From a bacterium (GTDB taxonomy: Bacteria > Armatimonadota > Abditibacteriia > Abditibacteriales > Abditibacteriaceae): a DNA stretch of 64,000 bases. This document shows, piece by piece, positions 1 to 9,173 of the stretch (its first letter is position 1; every line of letters begins with the position of its first letter). The notes below the pieces were generated by a model, which saw nothing but the letters and a program-made list of their open reading frames with translations, was not told where the DNA came from and ran no database searches. A program made the position numbers and the translations under genes. Location of the stretch: contig SDZD01000026.1 in assembly GCA_004172935.1 (NCBI GenBank), positions 24,329 to 88,328 on the forward strand. The letters run 5' to 3'.

Positions 1-231
1 ACCCCGGTCGAAGCGCATCTGTCGGCTTCGGACGAGGGGCGCAAACTAATCAAAAGCGCGCGGCAGGAGCTTCGTTCTATCAACCACGAAGAAATCGAGG
101 AGATTATCGCGGGGTTAGTTGGATGTGCGGTACTGCGTTCGTACTGCGACGTGAGCGTCGAGTCTGCCGAGCAGGTCGAGGTGTATATTCTGGCGCAAAA
201 CGTAGAAAAGTCATTCGCCGGAAAGAAGTAA
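1..231 (+). CDS. DUF2294 / MpsC-like protein, C-terminal part (cut by window edge)
   Basis: Frame 1 is open from the first base to a TAA at 229-231 and gives 76 residues with no start in the window, so the 5' end is missing. The sequence EGRKLIKSARQELRS, followed by an E-rich helix, G-VGCAVLRSYCDVS and then QVEVYIL, resembles the C-terminal half of DUF2294 proteins. That family includes MpsC of the staphylococcal MpsABC cation/bicarbonate system. The family call is by pattern memory only. The gene lies just upstream of a K+ uptake operon, which may be meaningful for ion homeostasis, but a strong hairpin separates the two. Confidence 0.6.
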   Translation, partial: TPVEAHLSASDEGRKLIKSARQELRSINHEEIEEIIAGLVGCAVLRSYCDVSVESAEQVEVYILAQNVEKSFAGKK

Positions 232-367
232 TCGGCCCTTGTAAAAGAAGCCGGGAACGCGCTAATATTTCGTTTGTCGAAAGACATTACAATTCGAGAA
301 CCACAAATTTGGTTGCCGTTGAGAGGGGCCGCGCTTTGAACAAGTATTAAATCGAGCGTGGCCAGTC

Positions 368-446
368 AAAAGGGAGGCCGAAAGGTTCGCAAGTCCGTTA
401 AGCAGAAGTTTCTGCGGCGGTTGCGATCACTTTCGGCCTCCCTTTT
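368..446 (+). promoter_or_regulatory. Long nested hairpin in front of the kdp operon (terminator or attenuator)
   Basis: A perfect 17-bp inverted repeat (368-384 with 430-446, AAAAGGGAGGCCGAAAG and its complement) encloses further nested pairings: CGCAA/TTGCG at 388-392 and 421-425, CCG/CGG, and GCAGA/TCTGC at 402-406 and 411-415. T-rich stretches follow at about 448-452 and 461-466. It could end the upstream gene. Only 42 bases separate it from the first start codon of the kdp operon, which leaves little room for a separate promoter, so it may instead be a leader attenuator. Confidence 0.65.
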
Positions 447-488
447 CGTTTTTCCGGCCCCTTTTTTCTGGTTTCTCGCAGGAGAAAA

Positions 489-626
489 ATGGAAGGTATT
501 CAAGATTTGGCGCTGGTAGCCATCGCGTTTGGGAGCTTGTTGTGGCTCCATTTACACCCCTCGCCCGCTCAGCGCGAGCGCGCCGTCCGCACCCAGGAAC
601 TGAGCGATTGGGATTGGAGGTGCTAA
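489..626 (+). CDS. 45-residue single-span membrane peptide heading the kdp operon
   Basis: This small ORF starts at ATG 489 just after AGGAG (480-484) and ends at TAA 624-626. The product has a short acidic N-terminus, one hydrophobic segment (LALVAIAFGSLLWL, about residues 7-20) and a charged tail rich in Arg, Glu and Trp. It is followed four bases later by the next small gene and by kdpF, so translation is probably coupled. I do not recognise the family. The ribosome-binding site and position suggest a real Kdp-associated peptide, perhaps a small subunit or assembly factor. Confidence 0.5.
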   Translation: MEGIQDLALVAIAFGSLLWLHLHPSPAQRERAVRTQELSDWDWRC

Positions 627-630
627 CCCG

Positions 631-714
631 ATGTTTGATCTCATTCTTGTCCTCGTGTCGCTCGGCTTTTTTGCCGCTGCCGCGCTGTACGTGCGCTTTT
701 GCGAAGGCGCCTAA
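631..714 (+). CDS. 27-residue KdpF-like membrane peptide
   Basis: ATG 631 sits ten bases after GGAGG (616-620) and the frame stops at TAA 712-714. The peptide is nearly all one transmembrane helix (MFDLILVLVSLGFFAAAALY) ending in VRFCEGA. Small proteins of this shape, ending in a Cys-Glu/Asp motif, often precede kdpF in Acidobacteria and Proteobacteria. Its first six residues are identical to those of the downstream KdpF and the DNA there is nearly identical too, suggesting duplication followed by divergence. Function is not established. Confidence 0.6.
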   Translation: MFDLILVLVSLGFFAAAALYVRFCEGA

Positions 715-727
715 AGGGGTTCTCTTC

Positions 728-814
728 ATGTTCGATCTCATTTTGTCCGCCGTACTTTCTCTCGGCCTTCTCGGTTACCTGCTCTTCGCGCTGTTGAAGC
801 CGGAGCGGTTTTAA
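728..814 (+). CDS. kdpF: KdpF, small subunit of the K+-transporting ATPase
   Basis: This 28-residue protein starts at ATG 728 after AAGGGG (714-719) and ends nine bases before kdpA. It has a single transmembrane helix followed by the typical KdpF ending KPERF. KdpF stabilises the KdpFABC complex by binding KdpA in the inner membrane. The length matches the family's roughly 29 residues. A longer ORF in the same frame begins at 542, but it runs through the two upstream peptides and has no good ribosome-binding site, so the short start is preferred. Confidence 0.85.
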   Translation: MFDLILSAVLSLGLLGYLLFALLKPERF

Positions 815-823
815 GGAACTCCC

Positions 824-2620
824 ATGACTTCCAACGGAATTTTTCAAATCGCGCTTTTTTGCGTGGTGTTACTACTGACTGTCAGGCCGCTGGGCTTGTA
901 CATGGCGCGCGTTTTCGAGGGCGAGAAAACACTATTTTCGCCCGTGCTGGGGCCGCTCGAAAATGGGCTTTACAAGCTGTTTGGCGTCTCGAAAGACGAT
1001 GACCAGACCTGGGTTCAATATGCGATGTCGTTGCTGGCCTTCTCGGTTATGGGAATGCTGCTGACTTACGTGTTATTGCGCTTGCAGGGTTCGCTTCCGC
1101 TTAACCCACAGGGATTTGGCGCCAAGCAAATGCCCGCCGATTTGGCTTTCAATACCGCCGCGTCGTTCACTACCAACACCAACTGGCAGTCGTATGCTCC
1201 CGATTACACGCTGTCCTACTTCTCGAACATGGTGGCTTTGGCGCCGCATAACTGGACGAGCGCGGCGGCGGGATTGGCGGTTGCCATCGCATTGGTGCGC
1301 GGCATCGCCCGGCGTAGTGCCAGTGGCATCGGCAATTTCTGGGTGGATATGACTCGCTCGATCATTTACGTTTTGGCGCCAATCTGCTTGGTGTATGCCC
1401 TCGTTCTGGTCGCTCAAGGAGTACCTCAAAACTTCAATGCTTATACCCAAATAACAACATTAGAAGGCACTAAACAAACTGTTGGTCAGGGGCCAGTTGC
1501 CTCACAGGAAGCGATCAAGATGCTGGGCACCAATGGTGGAGGCTTCTTCAATGCGAATTCGGCGCACCCTTATGAAAACCCAACGCCGTTAACCAACTTC
1601 ATTCAGATGCTGTCGATTTTCTTGATTCCGGCGGCGCTGACCTACACCTTCGGCAAGATGGTGGGCAACACCAAACAGGGCTGGGCATTGCTGGGAGCGA
1701 TGAGCGTGCTATTCCTGATTGGTACGGCGGTTTGCTACAACGCCGAAGCGGTTGGGAACCCGCAAGTCCATGCGCTCGGAGTGCCGGGGGGCAATATGGA
1801 GGGCAAGGAGACGCGCTTCGGCATCACCAATTCGGCGCTGTTCGCTGTGGTGACAACCGCTGCCAGTTGCGGTGCTGTCAACTCGATGCACGATAGCTTC
1901 ACCCCGCTTGGTGGACTGGTGCCGCTGCTGAATATCCTGTCCGGCGAGTGCATCTTCGGTGGCGTTGGAGCTGGCTTATATGGCATCTTGATGTTCGCCA
2001 TTCTCGCGGTGTTTATCGCGGGGCTTATGGTGGGACGCACGCCGGAATACATCGGGAAGAAAATTGAGGGCTACGAAGTGAAGATGGCGATGCTGGCGGT
2101 GCTGGTGCTGTCGGGTTCGATTCTGGGCTTCTCGGCGTTGGGGGCCAACGGTAACTTTCCAACGGACGACAAAACTGCTTTAGCCGCTGTGAACCAATTC
2201 CCCGGTACAGCTTATGGCAGCAGTAGCGACACCTTTTACGGCGCGACTTACAACAACGTCAATAACTCTGGGCCGCATGGATTGGGCGAGATTTTGTATG
2301 CCTTCACCAGTGCCACGGGCAACAACGGCTCGGCCTTCGCGGGCATCACGGCGAACACACCGTTCTATAACATCACGCTCGGCATCGCCATGTTGGTTGG
2401 CCGCTTCTTGATGATTATTCCACTGCTGGCGATTGCGGGCAGTTTGGCGAAGAAGAAATTTACGCCCACTACCAGCGGCACTTTCCCGACCGATTCGGCG
2501 ACCTTTGCCGGAGTGCTGTGTGGCACCATCGTTATCGTCGGTGCGCTGACCTATTTCCCTGTGCTGGCACTTGGCCCTATCGTAGAGCATTTGCTGATGA
2601 ATGCAGGAAAGACCTTTTGA
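824..2620 (+). CDS. kdpA: KdpA, K+-binding and channel-like subunit of the Kdp ATPase
   Basis: The 598-residue multi-span membrane protein is slightly longer than E. coli KdpA (557). The four pseudo-repeated selectivity-filter regions are visible: [16 protein letters not shown], a GEC-FGGVGAG stretch and [10 protein letters not shown]. KdpA takes up K+ from the periplasm with high affinity and passes it to KdpB. The start at ATG 824 follows AAGGA. The gene lies in a tight kdpF-A-B-C order, 17 bases ahead of kdpB. Expression is expected under K+ limitation, through the kinase and KdpD genes downstream. Confidence 0.97.
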   Translation: MTSNGIFQIALFCVVLLLTVRPLGLYMARVFEGEKTLFSPVLGPLENGLYKLFGVSKDDDQTWVQYAMSLLAFSVMGMLLTYVLLRLQGSLPLNPQGFGAKQMPADLAFNTAASFTTNTNWQSYAPDYTLSYFSNMVALAPHNWTSAAAGLAVAIALVRGIARRSASGIGNFWVDMTRSIIYVLAPICLVYALVLVAQGVPQNFNAYTQITTLEGTKQTVGQGPVASQEAIKMLGTNGGGFFNANSAHPYENPTPLTNFIQMLSIFLIPAALTYTFGKMVGNTKQGWALLGAMSVLFLIGTAVCYNAEAVGNPQVHALGVPGGNMEGKETRFGITNSALFAVVTTAASCGAVNSMHDSFTPLGGLVPLLNILSGECIFGGVGAGLYGILMFAILAVFIAGLMVGRTPEYIGKKIEGYEVKMAMLAVLVLSGSILGFSALGANGNFPTDDKTALAAVNQFPGTAYGSSSDTFYGATYNNVNNSGPHGLGEILYAFTSATGNNGSAFAGITANTPFYNITLGIAMLVGRFLMIIPLLAIAGSLAKKKFTPTTSGTFPTDSATFAGVLCGTIVIVGALTYFPVLALGPIVEHLLMNAGKTF

Positions 2621-2637
2621 GCTGAGGCTCAGTTGAG

Positions 2638-4695
2638 ATGAAACCTAAAAATTCCGTGTCGATGTTCGATGGCCCCATTGTGCGCCGCGCACTGGGCGAC
2701 GCTGTTAAAAAACTCGACCCGCGCGCCGTCGCGAAGAATCCGGTGATGTTCGTGGTGTACATCGGCTCTGCTGTCACTACCTACCTATTCGCGAAAGACC
2801 TCATCGGCCAGACGGGTAACGCGCTGTTCACCGGGCAAATTTCGCTGTGGTTGTGGTTCACCGTGTTGTTCGCTAACTTCGCCGAAGCCATCGCCGAGGG
2901 GCGCGGCAAGGCGCAAGCCGATACGCTGCGCAAGGCGAAAACACAGTCGAACGCGCGGCGCCTTGTTAATGGCAAGGAAAGCATCGTGGCCGCGTCCGAG
3001 CTTCGCAAAGGCGACATCGTGGTTTGCGAAGCGGGCGATGGCATCCCCGGCGACGGCGAAGTCATCGCAGGTGTGGCTGCTGTCGATGAGAGCGCCATTA
3101 CCGGCGAATCGGCCCCGGTCATTCGCGAAAGCGGCGGCGACCGTTCGGCGGTGACGGGCGGAACCAAAGTGCTGTCCGACCGCATCGTGATTCGCATCAC
3201 GCAGAACCCTGGCGAATCGTTCCTTGACCGCATGATCGCCCTCGTAGAAGGTGCGCAGCGCCAGAAGACACCTAACGAAATCGCGTTGTCGATTCTGCTT
3301 TCGGGCCTGACTATCGTGTTCTTGCTGGCAGTGGTAACCCTGCTACCATTCGCGAACTACTCGATTCGCGCAGCGGGGCAGGGCGCCGTTCCCACCATCC
3401 CGGTTCTGGTCGCTTTGCTGGTGTGCTTGATTCCGACCACGATTGGCGGTTTGCTTTCGGCGATTGGCATTGCGGGCATGGATCGCGTGATGCAGCACAA
3501 CGTGTTGGCGATGAGTGGAAAAGCTGTCGAAGCGGCGGGCGACGTGAACACGCTGTTGCTCGACAAGACGGGCACAATCACCTACGGCAACCGACAAGCC
3601 GCCGAGTTCGTGGCGATGCCCGGTGTTTCGGAGCGCGAAATTGCCGAAGCCTCCCAGCTTTCCAGCCTCGCCGATGAGACGCCCGAAGGTCGCTCGATTC
3701 TGGTGTTGGCCAAAGAAAAGTATGGCCTCGTCGAACGCGGGCAGGACTCAATCGCTGGCGCTGAGTGGATTGAATTCACCGCGCAAACCCGCATGAGCGG
3801 CGTCGATTTCGATGGGCGCTGTGTTCGCAAGGGCGCGGGCGACTCTGTAAAAAAATGGGTCGAGTCGCATGGGGGCAGTGTGCCACCCGAATTCGACGCT
3901 CAAGTGACACGAATTTCGCAAATCGGTGGAACACCGCTGGGTGTGGCGAACGGCAACCGCATGTTGGGGGTCATTTACCTCAAAGACGTGGTGAAGACCG
4001 GAATGAAGGAGCGCTTCGACGCTCTGCGCGCGATGGGCATTCGCACCGTGATGATTACGGGCGATAACCCACTCACCGCCAAATCTATCGCGGCTGAAGC
4101 GGGCGTGGATGACTTTCTGGCTCAGGCCACGCCCGAAGACAAGATGCAGCTCATCAAGAAAGAGCAGGCCGATGGAAAGCTGGTCGCCATGACGGGCGAC
4201 GGCACCAACGATGCACCCGCTCTGGCTCAAGCCGATGTTGGCGTCGCGATGAACACCGGAACTCAGGCCGCCAAGGAAGCGGGCAACATGGTCGATCTCG
4301 ATTCCAACCCAACCAAGCTCATCGAGGTCGTCGAAATCGGCAAAGGCTTGCTGATGACGCGCGGTGCGTTGACCACCTTCTCCATCGCCAACGATGTGGC
4401 GAAATATTTCGCCATCATCCCAGCGATGTTCATTGCGACCTTCCCGCAGTTGCAGAAGCTGAACTTCATCGGCCTCTCGAACGCCCAGAGCGCCATTTTG
4501 AGCGCCGTCATTTTCAACGCGCTCATCATAGTGGCCCTCATCCCGTTGGCTCTTAAGGGCGTTCCATACAAGCCCATGAGCGCCGCCAAGACGCTACAGC
4601 GTAACTTGCTTATCTACGGTGTCGGTGGGCTTATCGTGCCCTTCCCCTGTATCTGGATCATCGACAAAATGCTGGTGCTGTTGCACCTCGCTTAA
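2638..4695 (+). CDS. kdpB: KdpB, catalytic P-type ATPase subunit
   Basis: At 685 residues this matches the KdpB family length. The phosphorylation motif DKTGT, the actuator loop ITGESAP, the hinge motif [10 protein letters not shown] and ITGDNPLTA are all present. KdpB hydrolyses ATP to drive K+ delivered by KdpA into the cytoplasm. It is a type IA P-type ATPase of the inner membrane. It is separated by 17 bases from kdpA and 14 from kdpC. No key residue appears to be missing. Confidence 0.98.
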   Translation: MKPKNSVSMFDGPIVRRALGDAVKKLDPRAVAKNPVMFVVYIGSAVTTYLFAKDLIGQTGNALFTGQISLWLWFTVLFANFAEAIAEGRGKAQADTLRKAKTQSNARRLVNGKESIVAASELRKGDIVVCEAGDGIPGDGEVIAGVAAVDESAITGESAPVIRESGGDRSAVTGGTKVLSDRIVIRITQNPGESFLDRMIALVEGAQRQKTPNEIALSILLSGLTIVFLLAVVTLLPFANYSIRAAGQGAVPTIPVLVALLVCLIPTTIGGLLSAIGIAGMDRVMQHNVLAMSGKAVEAAGDVNTLLLDKTGTITYGNRQAAEFVAMPGVSEREIAEASQLSSLADETPEGRSILVLAKEKYGLVERGQDSIAGAEWIEFTAQTRMSGVDFDGRCVRKGAGDSVKKWVESHGGSVPPEFDAQVTRISQIGGTPLGVANGNRMLGVIYLKDVVKTGMKERFDALRAMGIRTVMITGDNPLTAKSIAAEAGVDDFLAQATPEDKMQLIKKEQADGKLVAMTGDGTNDAPALAQADVGVAMNTGTQAAKEAGNMVDLDSNPTKLIEVVEIGKGLLMTRGALTTFSIANDVAKYFAIIPAMFIATFPQLQKLNFIGLSNAQSAILSAVIFNALIIVALIPLALKGVPYKPMSAAKTLQRNLLIYGVGGLIVPFPCIWIIDKMLVLLHLA

Positions 4696-4709
4696 TCACA
4701 AGGAAAATC

Positions 4710-5333
4710 ATGCTCAAACAACTTCGTCCCGCCATCGTTTCGGTGCTGGCGTTCACTTTTCTCACCGGATTGGTTTTTCCTGCGGTAATCACGCTGATTT
4801 CGCAAACCGTCATGCCCGCTCAGGCCAACGGAAGCCTGATTACGCGCGACGGCAAAATCGTCGGTTCAAGGCTCATAGGGCAGAATTTTAGCGCCCCCAA
4901 ATACTTCCACCCCCGCCCCAGTGCCGCCGGAAGCGGTTACGACGGCGCGGCGTCCAGCGGCTCGAACCTCGGCCCGACCTCGAACAAGCTCATCAACGGC
5001 ATCGAAGACGACCCGAAGACCAAAGATACCGACGAATCGTTCGCAGGTATCAAACAACTGGCAGCATCTTATCGGACAGAGAACGGCCTCTCCCCCCAAA
5101 CGCCCGTACCCGCCGATGCTGTCACCAAGTCGGGCAGCGGGCTCGACCCCCAGATTTCGCCCGAAAACGCGCTGCTGCAAGCGCCACGTGTTGCGAAAAC
5201 TCGTGGACTTACGACGGATAAGGTGAAAGAACTAATCGCCCAAAACACGCAGGGCCGCACCTTTGGTGCGCTCGGCGAAGCGGGAGTTAATGTCTTGGAA
5301 CTGAATTTGGCTCTCGATGCGGCACGACGCTAG
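4710..5333 (+). CDS. kdpC: KdpC, periplasmic-facing accessory subunit
   Basis: The 207-residue protein has one N-terminal transmembrane helix (about residues 10-30), then the KdpC features GSRLIGQNF, YFHPRPSAAG, SGSNLGPTS, ISPENALLQAPRVA and a terminal NVLELNLALD. KdpC is thought to raise ATP affinity and couple KdpA to KdpB. It is about 17 residues longer than the E. coli protein. It starts after AAGGAAA at the kdpB junction. The next gene follows after 65 bases with no terminator, so the regulatory genes are probably co-transcribed. Confidence 0.95.
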   Translation: MLKQLRPAIVSVLAFTFLTGLVFPAVITLISQTVMPAQANGSLITRDGKIVGSRLIGQNFSAPKYFHPRPSAAGSGYDGAASSGSNLGPTSNKLINGIEDDPKTKDTDESFAGIKQLAASYRTENGLSPQTPVPADAVTKSGSGLDPQISPENALLQAPRVAKTRGLTTDKVKELIAQNTQGRTFGALGEAGVNVLELNLALDAARR

Positions 5334-5398
5334 TCGTGGCAATGCCAGAAATTCGCGAAATTAATTGAGCGGTGGTGCGCAGACTCCACCGAACGACA

Positions 5399-7336
5399 AT
5401 GACCTTTTCCTTGCGTCGCCTTTTGATCGGCGACCCGTTGCAAACCTCGGAAGCGAGCCACCAGAAGCTGTCCAATATCGTGGCGCTACCTGTGTTCGCT
5501 TCGGATGCGCTTTCGAGCGTGGCTTTCGCCACCGAAGAGATGATGGCAGCTCTTCTGGTGGCGGGGGCGGTGCCGTATTTTGGGCTCACCCCCTGGTTGG
5601 CAGCAGGAGTTGTGCTTTTGCTGGCAATTGTGGCGATTTCCTATCGCCAGACCATCGCCGCCTATCCGGGCGGCGGTGGTGCGTATACGGTGGCGGGCGA
5701 GAACCTGGGGCCACTGGCTGGACGCACGGCGGGCGCCGCGCTTTTGCTCGATTATGTGCTGAATGCGGCGGTTTGCTCTTCGGCGGGTGTGGCCGCCATT
5801 GTGTCGTTGCTGGGTAACTACGGTGTGGATGCCGCCCGTTTCACTGTGCCACTGGCACTTTATTTTCTGGCTTTTATCGCATTGGTCAACCTGCGCGGTG
5901 CCAAGGAAAGCGGAGTGTTTTTCGCGGTTCCCGTTTATGGATTCGTGGCTATTGTTGGGATTCTGATCGTGTGGGGCATGTTCTTGTTGCTGTCGGGACA
6001 GTGGCATCCCGTCCACTCCGCGCAGGAACTTGCGGCGGCGCGTGTGGCGGGAGAACATGGCGATAATTCTCATCTGGCACCTTTTGGTATCTTCCTGTTG
6101 CTCCATGCTTTTTCGAGTGGATGCACGGCGCTTACTGGCGTGGAAGCCATTTCCAATGGCGTACAAGCCTTTCGCGATCCGGCGCCCAAAAACGCCTCGA
6201 AAACTATGGTGTGGATGGCACTTTTGCTGGGTGGATTGTTCATCGGGGTTTCGATTCTGGCTTCTCATGCCGGAGCGATTCCGCCCAATGCGCAGGGCTA
6301 CGAAGAAACGGTGCTTTCGCAATTGGGGCGCGTTGTTTTTGGCACTAGTCCGTTGTATTTGGTGCTGCAAATTGCGACTTGCGCGATTTTGGTGCTATCG
6401 TGCAACACCTCGTTCGCCGACTGCCCGCGCCTGTGTTCGTTGATGGCGCGCGATGGACTGTTGCCTCGCCAGCTATCCAACATCGGCGACAAGTTGGTTT
6501 TTGACCGGGGCATTGCCGCTTTGGCGGTGGCGGCGGGAGTATTGGTGATCGGTTTCAAGGGCAGTGTTCACGCCTTGATTCCGCTGTTTGCCATTGGCGT
6601 TTTTCTCTCGTTCACGCTGTCGCAAGCGGGCATGGTAAAGCACTGGCTCGGCGAGAAGTCGCGCGGATGGCAAAGCAAGATTGCCGTCAATGGTTTGGGG
6701 ATGGTCGCGACGGCAATTGTCACCATCGTTTTTGCGTGCGTCAAATTCCGTGATGGCGCTTGGATGATTCTAGTTCTTACTCCGGCGCTGGTTGCGCTGT
6801 TTGGGGCCATTAAGCACCATTACGATAGCGCGGCTCGACAATTGTCGCTCGAAAATTATCGTCCGCGTCAGGGCGTGCGCCACCATGTATTAGTGCTGGT
6901 GCCCGACTTACATCGCGGGGTGATTCCATCGCTGCAATATGCGCGTTCGATTTCGACCGATGCACGCGCTCTGCATGTTCTCATTGATCCGCAACGCGAA
7001 GCTCGACTCCGCGAAAAATGGACACTTTATGGACGGGGAATGACTCTGCAATTTCTGCCTTCGCCCTATCGTTCGTTGACAAGCCCAGTGCTTACCTTTG
7101 TCGATATGCTGAAAGCGCGCGAACCCGATTGTTTGATAACCATTATCGTCCCTGAAGCGATACCAACAGCATGGTGGGCGCGTGGGCTACACGGCCAAAC
7201 CGCGCTGATGATGCTGTGGAAACTGCGCTCTCGTTCGGGAGTCATCGCTGTTAACATTCCGTACCACTTCGATGCCTGGCTCGATAACGAGGAGTTGCGC
7301 AGTCTTGAAAATGCTCGTTCGGTGATCTCACCATGA
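5399..7336 (+). CDS. KimA-type K+ importer (APC superfamily)
   Basis: The 645-residue protein begins LRRLLIGDPL, then SDALSSVAFATEE, YRQTIAAYPGGGGAY and LLLDYVLNAAVC. This pattern matches KimA (YdaO), the proton-coupled K+ importer, rather than ordinary amino acid permeases. About twelve membrane helices are followed by a soluble C-terminal domain (from about residue 475, starting HHVLVLVPDLHRG) like the KimA cytoplasmic domain. With ATG 5399, Asp36 lands where KimA has its key aspartate, and the residue equivalent to KimA Tyr43 is Phe. A GTG at 5372 is an alternative start. The gene overlaps the kinase by four bases (ATGA), so the importer and regulators share one transcript. Confidence 0.8.
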   Translation: MTFSLRRLLIGDPLQTSEASHQKLSNIVALPVFASDALSSVAFATEEMMAALLVAGAVPYFGLTPWLAAGVVLLLAIVAISYRQTIAAYPGGGGAYTVAGENLGPLAGRTAGAALLLDYVLNAAVCSSAGVAAIVSLLGNYGVDAARFTVPLALYFLAFIALVNLRGAKESGVFFAVPVYGFVAIVGILIVWGMFLLLSGQWHPVHSAQELAAARVAGEHGDNSHLAPFGIFLLLHAFSSGCTALTGVEAISNGVQAFRDPAPKNASKTMVWMALLLGGLFIGVSILASHAGAIPPNAQGYEETVLSQLGRVVFGTSPLYLVLQIATCAILVLSCNTSFADCPRLCSLMARDGLLPRQLSNIGDKLVFDRGIAALAVAAGVLVIGFKGSVHALIPLFAIGVFLSFTLSQAGMVKHWLGEKSRGWQSKIAVNGLGMVATAIVTIVFACVKFRDGAWMILVLTPALVALFGAIKHHYDSAARQLSLENYRPRQGVRHHVLVLVPDLHRGVIPSLQYARSISTDARALHVLIDPQREARLREKWTLYGRGMTLQFLPSPYRSLTSPVLTFVDMLKAREPDCLITIIVPEAIPTAWWARGLHGQTALMMLWKLRSRSGVIAVNIPYHFDAWLDNEELRSLENARSVISP

Positions 7337-9153
7337 AAAGTCTTCGTACCCAACTTCTTGCTTCTCATCTGGCGCTTGTCGGCCTTATGGCGCTGGTGAT
7401 GTTGGGGGCGGTCGCCAACTTTTTGCGGTTGGGGAATAGTGTTGACCGCATTTTGCGCGACAACTATAAATCGGTCATCGCGGCGCAGACAATGAAGGAA
7501 GCGATAGAGCGGCAGGACAGCGCCGCAGGATTTTTCCTCGCTGGGCAGCGAGAGAAGGCGCGCGCCCAGTTCGCGAAATATAGCCCGATATTTGAGCAGG
7601 CATTGAGGACCGAACACGATAATGTCACTGAAAAGGGCGAAGAGAAAGTGGCTGCCTCGCTGGAAAGCGGCTATAGGCAATACAAAACGGGAGTGACCTC
7701 GTTACTGAACGGCGAGCATAAGACTGATAGTGTCACCTTCTATTTCTCGACTCTCGAACCTCTCTTCGTGCGTTTGAAGGGTGATGCGCAACAGGTGCTC
7801 GACATCAATCAGGCGGCGATTGTACGCGCTGATGAGACTGCTAAGCGCGATGCACGGCAGGGGGCTATTATTGGTGTGGTGATGACTCTGGCGGCGTTGG
7901 GATTGGCTATCTGGTTTGCGCGGCGGGCAATCAATCTGGCGCTAACGCCTTTAATGGCGTTGGTGCAGGAAACCGAACAAGTCGGAGCAGGGCATTTGAA
8001 TCGCCAGATAGAACTGCGCCGCGACGATGAAATTGGGCTGCTGGCGCGTGCCTTCAATGATATGACGGCGAAGTTACGCGAGGCCAGAAAGCAACAGGAC
8101 ACCCGCTTGCACCGCGCCGAGAAAATGTCGGATGCAGCGCTGGAAAACCTCTTCGACCCTGTGTTAGTCACCGACGCGACGCGCACGCTGGTTCACCTCA
8201 ACAAAGCGGCTCAGGGACTTTTCGGGCCAGCGCAGAAACTTTCGGGTTTGCCACTGGCGCAAGCTGTGGCCGAACCCAAAATCGTTTCGGCTGTGGAGCG
8301 CGCCATCTCTTCTAGCGCGGTTTCGGCAGAAGAGGGCGCGGCGGGTTTGATTTCGATTCAAAGCGGCGACTCGGAGCGCATTTATCGCTTGCGGGCGACA
8401 CCGATGCGCGACGACGACACCATTCTGGGGGCGGCGCTGGTGTTGGAAGATGTCACGCACCTGCAAACGTTGGATAGGCTCAAAACCGAATTCATCGGAG
8501 TTGCTTCCCACGAATTGCGCACGCCCGTCACTTCGCTGCTACTATCGGCCCAGTTGCTGGAAGAAGGCGCTGTTGGCCCGCTTTCAGATGACCAGAAGGA
8601 AGTCGTGCGGGCACAACGTGAAGACCTGACGCGCCTTGATGCATTGCTACGTGACTTGCTCGACATCACGAAGTTGGAGGCGGGGGCCGTGCCACCGCGT
8701 TTTGAGTGGGTGAAGCCGCGCGAACTCGTCGAATCGGCGATTCGCGGTGTGAGCAGTCAGGCTAACGCCAAGGGTGTGCAATTGCACACCTTTTCGCGCG
8801 ACGATTTGCCACTGGTTCGTGCCGACCGAGGGCAGATTGGGCGGGTGCTACTGAATTTGTTGAACAACGCCATTCGCCATACTCCGCAGGGGGGAACGGT
8901 CGAACTGGCGGCGCAGGAAGCTGACGAAGGGGTGATGTTTCGTGTTTCGGATACGGGCAACGGCATCCCCGCCGAATTTCTGAACCGAATTTTTGAGCGC
9001 TTTGCCCAGGTGCCTGGTGCCACGCGCGGTGGGGCCGGGTTGGGACTTCCGATTTCACAGACGATTTTAGGAGCGCATGGCGGGCAGATTCGCGTCAAAA
9101 GCGAAGAGGGAAATGGAAGCGAATTTTCCTTTGAGTTGGAGGCGCAGGGCTAG
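7333..9153 (+). CDS. Membrane sensor histidine kinase of the kdp island
   Basis: The protein has 606 residues: TM1 about 9-30, a helical periplasmic domain about 31-175 (resembling a four-helix bundle), TM2 about 178-196, HAMP about 200-252 and a PAS-like domain about 266-375. The DHp domain has phospho-His393 in ASHELRTPVTS. The ATPase domain has NLLNNAIRH (508-516), DTGNGIP (540-546) and GGAGLGLP (566-573). It lies in the Kdp operon between the KimA-like importer and a response regulator. It is not a KdpD-type kinase, so it presumably supplies the kinase module that the short KdpD lacks. The periplasmic helical domain may sense envelope or ionic stress. Confidence 0.9.
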   Translation: MKSLRTQLLASHLALVGLMALVMLGAVANFLRLGNSVDRILRDNYKSVIAAQTMKEAIERQDSAAGFFLAGQREKARAQFAKYSPIFEQALRTEHDNVTEKGEEKVAASLESGYRQYKTGVTSLLNGEHKTDSVTFYFSTLEPLFVRLKGDAQQVLDINQAAIVRADETAKRDARQGAIIGVVMTLAALGLAIWFARRAINLALTPLMALVQETEQVGAGHLNRQIELRRDDEIGLLARAFNDMTAKLREARKQQDTRLHRAEKMSDAALENLFDPVLVTDATRTLVHLNKAAQGLFGPAQKLSGLPLAQAVAEPKIVSAVERAISSSAVSAEEGAAGLISIQSGDSERIYRLRATPMRDDDTILGAALVLEDVTHLQTLDRLKTEFIGVASHELRTPVTSLLLSAQLLEEGAVGPLSDDQKEVVRAQREDLTRLDALLRDLLDITKLEAGAVPPRFEWVKPRELVESAIRGVSSQANAKGVQLHTFSRDDLPLVRADRGQIGRVLLNLLNNAIRHTPQGGTVELAAQEADEGVMFRVSDTGNGIPAEFLNRIFERFAQVPGATRGGAGLGLPISQTILGAHGGQIRVKSEEGNGSEFSFELEAQG

Positions 9154-9173
9154 GCACAGGCAGAAGTGATCTT

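Noticed and set aside
232..488. Possible c-di-AMP (ydaO) riboswitch before kdp
   Set aside because: I looked for the conserved ydaO segments, since this class controls kdp and kimA elsewhere, and did not find them; only a generic hairpin is seen.
5486..6370. 294-codon ORF opposite the KimA-like gene
   Set aside because: Rich in His, Gln and Arg, antisense to a membrane protein; typical shadow.
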